Below are positions 51,215-59,787 of a stretch of DNA of 64,000 nt, in pieces (positions within the stretch are counted from its first letter, which is position 1; every line of letters begins with the position of its first letter). The stretch comes from an uncultured Flavobacteriaceae bacterium (GTDB lineage: Bacteria > Bacteroidota > Bacteroidia > Flavobacteriales > Flavobacteriaceae), in contig CAJIZF010000002.1 of the NCBI GenBank assembly GCA_905181835.1, forward strand, positions 186,001 through 250,000, given 5' to 3'. The notes under the pieces were generated by a model that was not told the DNA's origin, ran no database searches, and saw only the letters and a list, made by a program, of their open reading frames with translations. Position numbers and translations under genes: made by a program.

Positions 51215-52450
51215 TTGAAAACCCTGAAGATTATTATTGCCACTCCTTTTAGCCTACCAAACGGATCTGTTTTAAAAAACAGGATTGCAAAGTCTGCAAT
51301 GAGTGAAAATTTTGGAACAAGAAATCACGCCCCAACTAAAGGTTTAATAAATGCCTATCGGGTTTGGGCAAAAGGCAATCCTGGTTTACTGATAACAGGA
51401 AATGTGATGGTAGATGCTATGGCCCTAGGGGAAGCACGAAATGTAGTAGTCGAGGACTATAAGCATTTTAAGTTATTAAAAGAATGGGCTAAATCGGTGG
51501 AAGGCACTGGTGTGCATCTTTGGCCACAAATAAACCATCCAGGAAGACAGGCTTTTGCAGCTATTAATAGAAAAATAGTAGCACCATCAGCCATATCACT
51601 CAATATGGGAAGTGCTTCCAAAATGTTTAAAACACCCATAGCATTGACAGAAGATGCAATTTGGGATATTATAAAACGCTTTGGAACTACTGCAAAAATT
51701 TTAAAAGAAGCCGGCTTTACAGGTTGTCAAATTCATGGTGCTCATGGGTACTTAGTGAGTCAGTTTTTATCATCTAACAGTAATATTCGAAAAGATCAAT
51801 GGGGTGGTTCTTTAAATAATAGAGCGCGTTTTGTTTTGGAGGTTTATCGTGAAATTCGTCGTCAAGTAGGCTCACATTTTCCAATAGGGATTAAGATTAA
51901 TTCTGCAGATTTTCAGCGAGGTGGATTTACAGAAGAAGAATCTATGGACGTGATTCGCCTTCTGGATGCTGAAGGTATCGATTTGATTGAAATATCTGGT
52001 GGAACTTATGAGAGACCAGCTATGATGCAAGGAGATCGAAAGAAAAGTACCGTATTGCGTGAAGCTTATTTCCTCGATTATATAGAAAAAGCTCGGAAAT
52101 TAATAAAAACACCTCTACTTCTTACCGGTGGATTTCGTTCTGTTTCGGTAATGGAGAAAGCATTGGAGGATGGTAGTTTGGATGTTATAGGTTTAGCAAG
52201 ACCGTTTTGTATGTATCCTTTTTTAGCAAATCAAATTTTTGATGGATCAGTAAAACGATTTGACATTCCGACTCCCAAAATCGGCGTTCCGTTTTTAGAT
52301 CAACTTGGTGGAGTAGAATTACCTTGGTTTGAACTTCAAATTCAGCGCATAGGGAAGGGTAAGTCTCCAAAATCGGATCTGTCAGGAATTTTAGCTTTCT
52401 GGTTTAGCCTTAAAAGTTTATTTGTTAAATCTTTTTGGAAAAATAAATAA
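51215..52450 (+). CDS. NADH:flavin oxidoreductase of the Old Yellow Enzyme family
   Basis: A 411-residue FMN enzyme. Recognisable blocks are TPFSLPNGSVLKNRIAKSAM, WPQINHPGRQ (His/Asn-type substrate site), GCQIHGAHGYLVSQFLS, DQWGGSLNNRARFVLEVYR and LLLTGGFRS. OYE proteins reduce activated C=C bonds, 2-enoates or xenobiotics with NAD(P)H. The start is unclear: the only in-frame codons upstream of the conserved region are TTG at 51215 and CTG at 51224, since a stop lies at 51206. A TACATTTG promoter-like element overlaps this TTG. The C-terminal 40 residues after FELQIQRIG are less conserved. Confidence 0.9.
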   Translation: MKTLKIIIATPFSLPNGSVLKNRIAKSAMSENFGTRNHAPTKGLINAYRVWAKGNPGLLITGNVMVDAMALGEARNVVVEDYKHFKLLKEWAKSVEGTGVHLWPQINHPGRQAFAAINRKIVAPSAISLNMGSASKMFKTPIALTEDAIWDIIKRFGTTAKILKEAGFTGCQIHGAHGYLVSQFLSSNSNIRKDQWGGSLNNRARFVLEVYREIRRQVGSHFPIGIKINSADFQRGGFTEEESMDVIRLLDAEGIDLIEISGGTYERPAMMQGDRKKSTVLREAYFLDYIEKARKLIKTPLLLTGGFRSVSVMEKALEDGSLDVIGLARPFCMYPFLANQIFDGSVKRFDIPTPKIGVPFLDQLGGVELPWFELQIQRIGKGKSPKSDLSGILAFWFSLKSLFVKSFWKNK

Positions 52451-52462
52451 TTTTTTTCAAAT

Positions 52463-52531
52463 TACGCACAACGTTCCGTTTATGGTGTCGTAGCATCCCG
52501 AAAGGTGCTATGCACTATGCGCATTGTTAGC
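52463..52531. repeat. attC-like imperfect inverted repeat
   Basis: About 70 bases with higher GC than the surroundings. Outer arms CACAACGTTCCG and CGCATTGTTAGC are partly complementary. The inner stem TAGCA (52491-52495) pairs with TGCTA (52506-52510), extended by CC/GG. The layout (short inverse-core AAC, long imperfect hairpin, GTTAGC core end) recalls integron attC sites and related repeats of Bacteroidota, but the core does not fit the RYYYAAC/GTTRRRY consensus exactly. It lies between the OYE stop codon and a DUF1254 gene remnant. Confidence 0.35.
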
Positions 52532-52538
52532 AAATATT

Positions 52539-52616
52539 TTATTTAACCAATTCGAAATCACTTGGTCTCCAAGTCTTTTCAAACCATGGTCCTAACGGAC
52601 CATATAATCCAGTATA
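52539..52616 (-). pseudogene. 3'-end remnant of a DUF1254/DUF1214 gene
   Basis: The minus strand encodes YTGLYGPLGPWFEKTWRPSD followed by FELVK and a TAA stop at 52539-52541. This aligns with the last residues of the neighbouring intact protein (LRLYSPTEPWYDKSWRPGEI, then ELID). Most positions are identical or similar, and the distance to the stop is the same. An in-frame TAA lies immediately upstream (52617-52619), so only about 25 codons survive. It is the tail of a paralogue lost by deletion or rearrangement. Confidence 0.75.
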
Positions 52617-52671
52617 TTAAGTGTTCCATTGCTTTTACTTGAATTACGGTTATACATTGTTTTATGCCATA

Positions 52672-54267
52672 TTAATCAATCAATTCAATTTCACCAGGCC
52701 TCCAGGATTTATCATACCAAGGCTCTGTCGGACTGTAAAGCCTCAATACTACAAACCATCCTTTACCTGGAACTGTTTGTGTCCAGTTGACTTCCATGCC
52801 CTCGGGTGCATCAGGGCCATAATATAGATCCACAGAACCATCCTCGTTAACAATCATGTTAGTATCTCGCTGGCTTTGTTTGCTTGGATAGGGTTGGTTT
52901 GTTTGAAGCATAGATCGTGTTTGAGGGTCGTAAACACACATGGACCAAAACTTAAGTGCTGGCGCATCTCCAGGGATGTTGACCTTGTAATTTTTAGATC
53001 CATCTAAAAAGTTTCCATTAGAATCCATATAGCCCCAGGCGTATTGCGATCCTTTTCCAACAAGCTCAATAGCCATCATTGGTGTATTAACTGTGGCAAA
53101 ATAGTAAAACATGGTGCGGGCATCTAGATTACGGCCGCCCAGACCTTCATCTTTCAGAAATTGATAATTATTTCCGGGATAACCGCGTTTCCAATAGCTG
53201 CCATCGTATAAAAATTCTTCACTATTTCTTTCATACCAGAGCGTTGCGCGTGCTGTTGCATTAGCTACAGCTACAGCGTCAGTAAGTATAACTTTCATAC
53301 GTTGAGCAGGGTTGAAAGGTTTGCCTTTCTGAATTCCAATTGAAGCAAATTGCCCTCTAATTTCCGGACTAAATAATTCAATGGGTTCGCGCTGTACAAT
53401 ATCATTCAGTTCTTCATAAAATTGGAAATTATTGGCATGTATGGTATTAAATGTTTTACCAGAGCCATTTATAAATTCCATGGAAGGGGGCGCGTCGGTT
53501 TTAGAAAGCGGGTATATTTTAAGCCCTTCTTTCCACATTTTTGTGGCAGTATCTGACTTTCCATCAACAAGAAATCCACGAAGTGCAACCCAATTGACAT
53601 AACTCGGTGATTTGGTAACAAAATAGGTTTCACCATTTATCACTTGTTCTTTTCCACCAATTGGTCCCTCGAGTTCCCCATTATAGTCTGGAGGGAGGAT
53701 TAAATATTTACCACCTTGACCTCTGTCCGGTCCTGGAGCCCCCATATCAATAACAAAGCGGAAGTAAGCATCATTAACCGTTCCGGGTCCAGCCCCCTTA
53801 GGAATCTCTATGACTGTTGGTCCATCTTTTTTTAGGTTAAGAAAAGGAACTGCATAGACGGTGCTTGTATTACCAGTCAAAAAGAGAGGATTACTATCCA
53901 TAAGTTGGTCGAAAACAACTACTTGATTTGAGTTTTCAGCACCTAGCGAAGCCAGGCCCCTACGAAGGCCTTCTATTGATGTGGCTGGAATACCATTGAG
54001 AAAAGTTTCAACACCACGTAAAAAATCCAAATTGTCATAAACTAATTTGGCTGTTTCTTTAGTAGGGATACCATCAAAGAAATTTAATGTACCAATCCTC
54101 GTTTCAACTTTGTCTGGAGTTAGAATAAAATCTGGAATTTCAGTATTGTACTTTGAGCGAATTTCATCAATAGAATTACTATCGGTACTGATATCTTGGT
54201 TATCAGTTTTGCAGCTCCATAGAAAAACTCCAATGAAGAGTATAGAAAATAAAAGTTTTGATCTCAT
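52672..54267 (-). CDS. DUF1254 and DUF1214 domain-containing lipoprotein
   Basis: A 531-residue lipoprotein (signal LFIGVFLWSCKTDNQD, Cys19). The N-terminal DUF1254 covers about residues 55-190 (FFDGIPTKETAKLVYDNLDF, VYAVPFLNLKKDGPTVIEIP) and the C-terminal DUF1214 about 390-510 (YWKRGYPGNNYQ, KFWSMCVYDPQTRSMLQTNQ, GKGWFVVLRLYSPTEPWYD). Such proteins occur widely in bacteria and some giant viruses, with no established activity. It is a single-gene unit. The segment just downstream holds a degraded copy of its last 25 codons, so the locus once had a paralogue. Confidence 0.88.
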   Translation of the reverse strand: MRSKLLFSILFIGVFLWSCKTDNQDISTDSNSIDEIRSKYNTEIPDFILTPDKVETRIGTLNFFDGIPTKETAKLVYDNLDFLRGVETFLNGIPATSIEGLRRGLASLGAENSNQVVVFDQLMDSNPLFLTGNTSTVYAVPFLNLKKDGPTVIEIPKGAGPGTVNDAYFRFVIDMGAPGPDRGQGGKYLILPPDYNGELEGPIGGKEQVINGETYFVTKSPSYVNWVALRGFLVDGKSDTATKMWKEGLKIYPLSKTDAPPSMEFINGSGKTFNTIHANNFQFYEELNDIVQREPIELFSPEIRGQFASIGIQKGKPFNPAQRMKVILTDAVAVANATARATLWYERNSEEFLYDGSYWKRGYPGNNYQFLKDEGLGGRNLDARTMFYYFATVNTPMMAIELVGKGSQYAWGYMDSNGNFLDGSKNYKVNIPGDAPALKFWSMCVYDPQTRSMLQTNQPYPSKQSQRDTNMIVNEDGSVDLYYGPDAPEGMEVNWTQTVPGKGWFVVLRLYSPTEPWYDKSWRPGEIELID

Positions 54268-54533
54268 AATATTATGTTTTAAAGGTATTGATTTCTTCTT
54301 TATATGGCATACAACGCATTGGTATATGATCTTGTTAAGTGTTTAATCTACGAAATTAGTAAATAAAAACCGAATAAAAAACTTGAGTATAATGGTAAGT
54401 AGGCGAGGATTACCAATAAATTATATGCGGAGTTGACAATAGCTTTTTATTTTTTCTTAATAACTAACTTCCAATTTTATAATTAAATTCCTCTTCAAAT
54501 TCAATCCTGAAGCCAAGAGGGAAGTAGAGTCTT
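54268..54533. other. Intergenic region upstream of the DUF1254 gene
   Basis: A 266-bp gap with no credible reading frame. The stretch around 54304-54350 (GGCATACAACGCATTGG) and ATATGCGGAGTTG near 54421 resemble the AACG/GTT ends of the attC-like element on the other side of the DUF1254 gene, but no hairpin could be traced by eye. Confidence 0.3.
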
Positions 54534-56147
54534 TTAGACTTCGCTATCCAATAAATCGGTTACCACATGGTATCTAGGATCTTCTATAGAAGATTCAATA
54601 ATCTTATCTAGTGTTGGGTTTGCTTTGAGTAAGATTGTTTTACATTCTGGACTTAAATGAGTGAGTGTTACTTTTTTTCCCAGACTTAAATATTTATTAG
54701 TTACATTTTGAAGTGCTTCAATACCCGAATGATCTCCAACTTTTGATTCGATAAAGTCAATTTCTATAAATTCAGGATCGTTTTTATAATCAAATTTTGA
54801 ATTAAATGATTGCGAAGACCCAAAAAATAGTGGTCCCCATATTTCATAGACCTTGGTTCCATTTTCTTTTATTCTTTTTCTCGCTCGAATTCTGATTGCA
54901 CTTTGCCAAGAAAAAACCAATGCCGACATAATAACCCCTACAATAACAGCAATCGCTAGATCCTGCCAAACCGTAACCGCTGAAACAGTAATTAAAACAA
55001 TGGCATCTGCCAGCGGTATTTTATGTAGGATTCTAAAACTACTCCAAGCAAAGGTGCCGATAACCACCATAAACATAACACCCACTAAAGCTGCTATAGG
55101 GATACGTTCAATTAATGGTGCGCCAAACAAAACAAACCCTAAGAGTGCAATCGCTGCTACGATCCCAGAGAGTCTTCCTCGTCCTCCAGAATTAACATTG
55201 ATGATCGATTGACCAATCATTGCACAACCTCCCATTCCACCAAAAAGCCCGTTAACAATATTAGCGCCACCTTGAGCAACACACTCTCTATTTCCCGAAC
55301 CTCTTGTTTCCGTCATATCATCAATTAGGTTTAAGGTCATTAAAGATTCTATAAGTCCCACAGCAGCTAATAATAAAGCGGTAGAAAGAATTAGATCCCA
55401 ATGTCCAACTAAGGTGTCAAACAATCCGAATATTTGAACTTGAAAGGTAGGTAACGATCCTTGCAATCCATTACCACCACCATCGATAATAAAAGATCCT
55501 ACCGTACTCACATCTAGGGCTCCAAAAATAGTTATAGCGGCTACCACAATTATAGCTACTAGGGCAGCAGGTACTTTTTTGGTGATTTTGGGTAATAGAT
55601 ACATTATAGCCATAGTTAAAGCTACAAAGCCAAGCATAACCCAAAGGTCAGTTCCTTGCATCCATTGTTTTTCACCGTTAATAGTTTCTTTAAACAAGCC
55701 TAGTTGCGATAAAAATATAACAATGGCAAGACCATTCACAAAGCCCATCATTACTGAATGTGGAATTAATCGAACAAATTTTCCCAATCTAAAAATTCCA
55801 GCTGAAATTTGAATAAGCCCAACAAATAGCAGGGTTATAAACAGCCATTGTAAACCTAAATTTTCTATAGGAACCGCCAACCCAACTCCAACTTCATTTC
55901 CCTTTTGAATTAAATGCACCATCACCACTGCCATAGCTCCAGTAGCTCCAGAAATCATACCAGGCCTACCACCAAACACAGCAGTAATTAAGCCCATCAT
56001 AAAAGCACCATATAAACCCACCAACGGATCTATACCTGCCACAAAGGCAAAGGCCACGGCTTCTGGAACAAGTGCTAAAGCTACGGTTAAACCAGAAAGA
56101 ATATCATTTTTAGGATTGAAGGTAAAATTCCTCAGTAATTTTTGCAT
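54534..56147 (-). CDS. SulP family inorganic anion transporter (SLC26 type)
   Basis: A 537-residue inner-membrane transporter with 10-12 hydrophobic helices and a C-terminal STAS domain (about 440-535, YEIWGPLFFGSSQSF). The family signature region is LALVPEAVAFAFVAGIDPLV, GLYGAFMMG, and the substrate-site helices contain GATGAMAVV and GGMGGCAMIGQSIINVNSGG. SulP proteins carry sulfate, bicarbonate or dicarboxylates; marine flavobacteria often have a bicarbonate-type (BicA-like) copy. No carbonic anhydrase gene is near, so the substrate stays open. A single-gene unit with a TACCTTTG promoter element. Confidence 0.92.
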   Translation of the reverse strand: MQKLLRNFTFNPKNDILSGLTVALALVPEAVAFAFVAGIDPLVGLYGAFMMGLITAVFGGRPGMISGATGAMAVVMVHLIQKGNEVGVGLAVPIENLGLQWLFITLLFVGLIQISAGIFRLGKFVRLIPHSVMMGFVNGLAIVIFLSQLGLFKETINGEKQWMQGTDLWVMLGFVALTMAIMYLLPKITKKVPAALVAIIVVAAITIFGALDVSTVGSFIIDGGGNGLQGSLPTFQVQIFGLFDTLVGHWDLILSTALLLAAVGLIESLMTLNLIDDMTETRGSGNRECVAQGGANIVNGLFGGMGGCAMIGQSIINVNSGGRGRLSGIVAAIALLGFVLFGAPLIERIPIAALVGVMFMVVIGTFAWSSFRILHKIPLADAIVLITVSAVTVWQDLAIAVIVGVIMSALVFSWQSAIRIRARKRIKENGTKVYEIWGPLFFGSSQSFNSKFDYKNDPEFIEIDFIESKVGDHSGIEALQNVTNKYLSLGKKVTLTHLSPECKTILLKANPTLDKIIESSIEDPRYHVVTDLLDSEV

Positions 56148-56168
56148 TTCACTTAAATTTTAAGCGGG

Positions 56169-56176
56169 CAAAGGTA
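56169..56176 (-). promoter_or_regulatory. -7 element of the SulP gene promoter
   Basis: TACCTTTG on the minus strand, a perfect TANNTTTG match 21 bp before the ATG. Confidence 0.45.
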
Positions 56177-56292
56177 TACTTTTAAAAAGAGTGTAGCGGT
56201 ATTTCCTAAATTTTAATTGAAGAATATGAGTTTGCTGAAAAATTGAGCCCAGAAGAGCGAGTAATTTTTAAGTGCTTGTATTGGTCAATTAA

Positions 56293-57962
56293 TTATTTTT
56301 TTATGAATTTAATACTTGTTGATGATTTATTACTTTGAAAGCTTACGGTATATATTCCATTAGTTAATTCAGTAATATTTAGTTTCTGATTATTTGAAAT
56401 TGAAACTTCCTTAACTAATTGCCCATAAATATTGTAGATTTTAATTTTTTCTTCATTATCATTTTCTAATTCAATTGTAATAAAATCTGAAGCAGGGTTT
56501 GGATAAATTAATCTTTTTTTGCTATCTGAATAGCTATCCAAATCAAGTGTTTTTAAAGATATTGTTTGTAGTAAGTTATTATACCCAGTAGCAGGTTCCC
56601 AAGTATTAATATTTGCAAATTGAATACTGTAATTAGAGTTGTTTTCAAGTGAAGTTTCATTATCCGGTATCCAAAAGTACAATTCAAATGTTCCTTCTAA
56701 ACCTAAATCAAAACTTTGAGTTATTGAAACTGAGTTTTCCCAAGTTCTTATATCAGTGTTAATTAATTCAGTGGTAATTGCATTTGTATAATATTTTTTA
56801 ATACTAAATACACATTTTTTTTCTTAAAAGCTCTAGAAAAACCAACATTAGTTAAATTCAGGTTAATATCAAATCCAGTATTATTTGATGTCACTTCAGA
56901 TGAATTTAAAACAAATCTATAGCCTAAACCTTTTAATATATCCTCATAGTGATTTGATATAATTACTTCGTCCCAAAACGGAGTGTAATAGTCGCGATTT
57001 ATGGTTGTAAAATTTGTTAGATTCATTTCGTATATAGCATTATCACCAGTAGTTCTAAAACCATCATTACAGGGGTTAAATCCGTTAGTTTCTCCAGTCA
57101 TAGGTAGATACTTAGTTTCGTTTGCAATATAATTATAATCAGTTGTCCCGACAGGGTTTGTACATTCATGAGAAACAGAATAAGTTCCTTGGTCACCATA
57201 ATTATTTAGGAAAGCATCATTAAAGAAACCAATTCTAGCATTTGCTGTATTTAGATAAGCCGTTTGTTCAGTAAGCAGGGTATTACCGTACATAGTGGTT
57301 TTAATACCAGCATATCTAACTTGAATAGGGATTTCTTGAGGTGTTGCAACTAACATAGCTTCTACTATTTCTTTACGATTTAGCCATTGTGTGTTAGTAA
57401 TATTACCATCTGTACCAAATTCTGTAGAATTTGTATAGTACCATTCCCCCCAAGTGCCAATAAAACCAGCTTGATGAGAAAAAATAATATCCTTATTATT
57501 ATTTAATATGGTTGATAATTGAGAAATATGTAAAAGTATTTGGGATTTTATCGGTTGTTGAGGTGTTGATCCTTGAGTATTGGAATACGAAAACCTTACA
57601 ATTATTTTAAGACCAGCTGTCCTTACATTATCAAAATCAGTTTGGATATTACTTAAATAAGTTTCATTTATATCTGAATCTAAAAACGCATCTAATAAAA
57701 AATATCTAAACACAACAGTAACCTTATCTGTACTTGTTTTCCAGCTATTTAAGGTCTCCACCGAAAGATTGTTAGTCCCAGAGACTGTAGCGTAATTGTT
57801 AGATGTTATAGAGTATTTTTGAAGGCCTCTTTCGGGATTTGCTATAATATCAGTTGAGGATTGATAAGTCACTGTTTGCCCAATTAATATTTTTTGACTT
57901 ACTAAAAATAAAAGCAATGAAGTTGATATTCTTATAAAATACATTCTATTGTAAAATCTCAT
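56293..57962 (-). pseudogene. DUF4832-type secreted protein with T9SS type A sorting domain, frameshifted
   Basis: The N-terminal frame (from 57962) has a signal-like start (ISTSLLLFLVSQKILIGQ) and a TIM-barrel-like DUF4832/DUF4874 region (NPERGLQKYSITSNNYA, FSHQAGFIGTWGEWYYTNST, PIQVRYAGIKT). It stops at 56763 soon after NVYLVLKNIIQ. In the next frame the protein continues: KYYTNAITTELINTDIRTWE, FDLGLEGTFELYFWIPDNE and a C-terminal T9SS sorting domain (YPNPASDFITIE, YNIYGQLVKEV, LTNGIYTVSF). Adding one A to the A6 run on the coding strand (T-run 56794-56799) restores one protein of about 556 residues. The sorting domain implies export by the type IX system, consistent with gldI. Confidence 0.85.
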
Positions 57963-58022
57963 ATTCCTTTAGCTTTCAGATTATTTAGGACTTAGATATA
58001 TAATGAATATACAAAAAAAGTA

Positions 58023-59645
58023 TTAATTAATTTCAATAGAATTGATGTAGAAATCATCTTTAATTTTTAAATTAATTATTTCATCAGCATATGTATCAGT
58101 TTTCCATTTATCAGTCGGGTAAATCCAATTTTCTTCTCCATTGATAATTGCGATTATCGGCATTCGAAAGTTTTCAATCATATTCGTATATCGATAGGAG
58201 AGTAGGTGCTCAGACTTTTTATATTCGAGTGTTGGTATTTGGACAGTTCTCAAATATTGGTCCCAAAATTTAGTCAGATTAATTCCTGATTCTTTACTAA
58301 TATATTCTTCAATTTGTTTACTACTGACCGTTTGATGATAAAAAACCATATTAAGACCTCTTAAAATTTTCCTCCACTTTTCATCATCATTAATAAGTTG
58401 TCTTAGGGTGTGAAGTATGTTTGCTCCCTTGTAATACATATCGGTACTCCCTTCTTGATTAACCTCATAAACACCAATGATGGGTCGGTCGTTTTGAATG
58501 GCCATTCTTGTTCCTATTACATAATCAGCAGCTGCTTTGTTTCCATAAAAATAATCCAAATATAAATTTTCAGAATACGCAGTAAAGCCTTCGTGAATCC
58601 ACATATCAGCAACATCGATATGCGTTATATTATTAGCAAACCACTCGTGTCCTGATTCATGAATAATTATAAAGTCAAATTTTAATCCCCATCCAGTTCC
58701 CGATAAATCGCTTCCTAAATAACCATTTATATATTGATTTCCATAAGTTACACTACTTTGATGTTCCATTCCTAAATAAGGGACTTCTACCAATTTAAAA
58801 CTATCCTCATAGAATGGATATGGACCAAACCAATATTCAAATGCTTCCATCATTTTTGGAGCTTGTTTAAATTGTTCTCTAGCTTTAGTTTCATTTGCCT
58901 TTAGCACATAATAATCCATATCTAAGGTGCCCTTTTCACCCACATGTTTTTCACCAAAATGAATATAATCTCCGATATTTATATTGACTCCATAATTATT
59001 AATTGGATTGACCACCTTCCAAGACCAGGTAGTTTTATCTTTTTTTGTTACTTGATTTATCAACCTTCCGTTAGCTACTGCCATTAAACCAGTAGGAATA
59101 GTAATATGAATATCAATACCTTGATCAGGCTCATCATAATAGTGGTCTTTATTTGGCCACCAAAGACTTGCTCCAATACCTTGATTCGAGGTCGCTATAA
59201 AATGAGTTTCGTTAGCATCTTTTGACCATGAGAAACCGCCATCCCAGGGTGCATTTTTTGCACTAGGGGGCTTTCCAGAAAAGAAAACAGTAAGTTTTTG
59301 GTCGCTACCTATTGTTTGTGTTTTTTCTAAGGAAATAAAATGTGCGTTTCCTTCCGATTTAAATTTTAAGTTCTTACCGTCCTGAGTAATTTGATCAATT
59401 TTCATGGGAGGTTGAAGGTCTATTTGCATCGAATTATTTTTTTTCAAAACAGTATAAAAAATCGTGTTAGCTCCCTTAATGGTCTTTCTATCTAAATCTA
59501 CATCCACGTTAAGTTGATACTGTTTTAAATCCCACCAAACCCTTTCCTCAGTGATACTTCCTCTTAAACTATCTTGTCTTGTATAATTTTGACTAACAAC
59601 CTTACAGCAAAAAAATAGAATACAGACAACGCTAATTTTTTTCAT
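58023..59645 (-). CDS. M1 family metallopeptidase
   Basis: A 540-residue exported aminopeptidase-like enzyme. Signal peptide MKKISVVCILFFCCKVVSQ. The zinc site is HESGH (His329, Glu330, His333) with Glu352 in WIHEGF, and YLGMEHQSSVTYG (289-301) is the GAMEN-like exopeptidase motif. The N-terminal beta-saddle domain (about 30-230) precedes it. The C-terminal ERAP-like helical domain is short. No T9SS tail, so it is probably periplasmic. It adds to the protein-degrading set (S9 peptidase, BNR protein). Confidence 0.94.
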   Translation of the reverse strand: MKKISVVCILFFCCKVVSQNYTRQDSLRGSITEERVWWDLKQYQLNVDVDLDRKTIKGANTIFYTVLKKNNSMQIDLQPPMKIDQITQDGKNLKFKSEGNAHFISLEKTQTIGSDQKLTVFFSGKPPSAKNAPWDGGFSWSKDANETHFIATSNQGIGASLWWPNKDHYYDEPDQGIDIHITIPTGLMAVANGRLINQVTKKDKTTWSWKVVNPINNYGVNINIGDYIHFGEKHVGEKGTLDMDYYVLKANETKAREQFKQAPKMMEAFEYWFGPYPFYEDSFKLVEVPYLGMEHQSSVTYGNQYINGYLGSDLSGTGWGLKFDFIIIHESGHEWFANNITHIDVADMWIHEGFTAYSENLYLDYFYGNKAAADYVIGTRMAIQNDRPIIGVYEVNQEGSTDMYYKGANILHTLRQLINDDEKWRKILRGLNMVFYHQTVSSKQIEEYISKESGINLTKFWDQYLRTVQIPTLEYKKSEHLLSYRYTNMIENFRMPIIAIINGEENWIYPTDKWKTDTYADEIINLKIKDDFYINSIEIN

Positions 59646-59720
59646 AATTCTTTCTGGTTTTTATACTTTTTTCAAGATTTTTTTTAAATATAGGAAGATT
59701 CTACTAATTTTAAGACAAAT

Positions 59721-59761
59721 AAAAAAAACCGCTTTTCATAGTTTTGAAGAAGCGGTTTTTT
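59721..59761 (-). terminator. Rho-independent terminator of the beta-oxidation operon
   Basis: ACCGCTT (59728-59734) pairs with AAGCGGT (59750-59756), with partial pairing inside the loop. An A-run (59721-59727) and a T-run (59757-59761) extend the stem. It lies 27 bp after the acyl-CoA dehydrogenase stop codon on the minus strand. Confidence 0.88.
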
Positions 59762-59787
59762 ATACAATTAACTAAAATTAAATTTTA

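Noticed and set aside
56205-56292. Coding-like stretch on the plus strand (EEYEFAEKLSPEERVIF)
   Set aside because: Only about 25 codons with a plausible composition, a stop right upstream and no start; no family recognised, so it is not called as a gene remnant.
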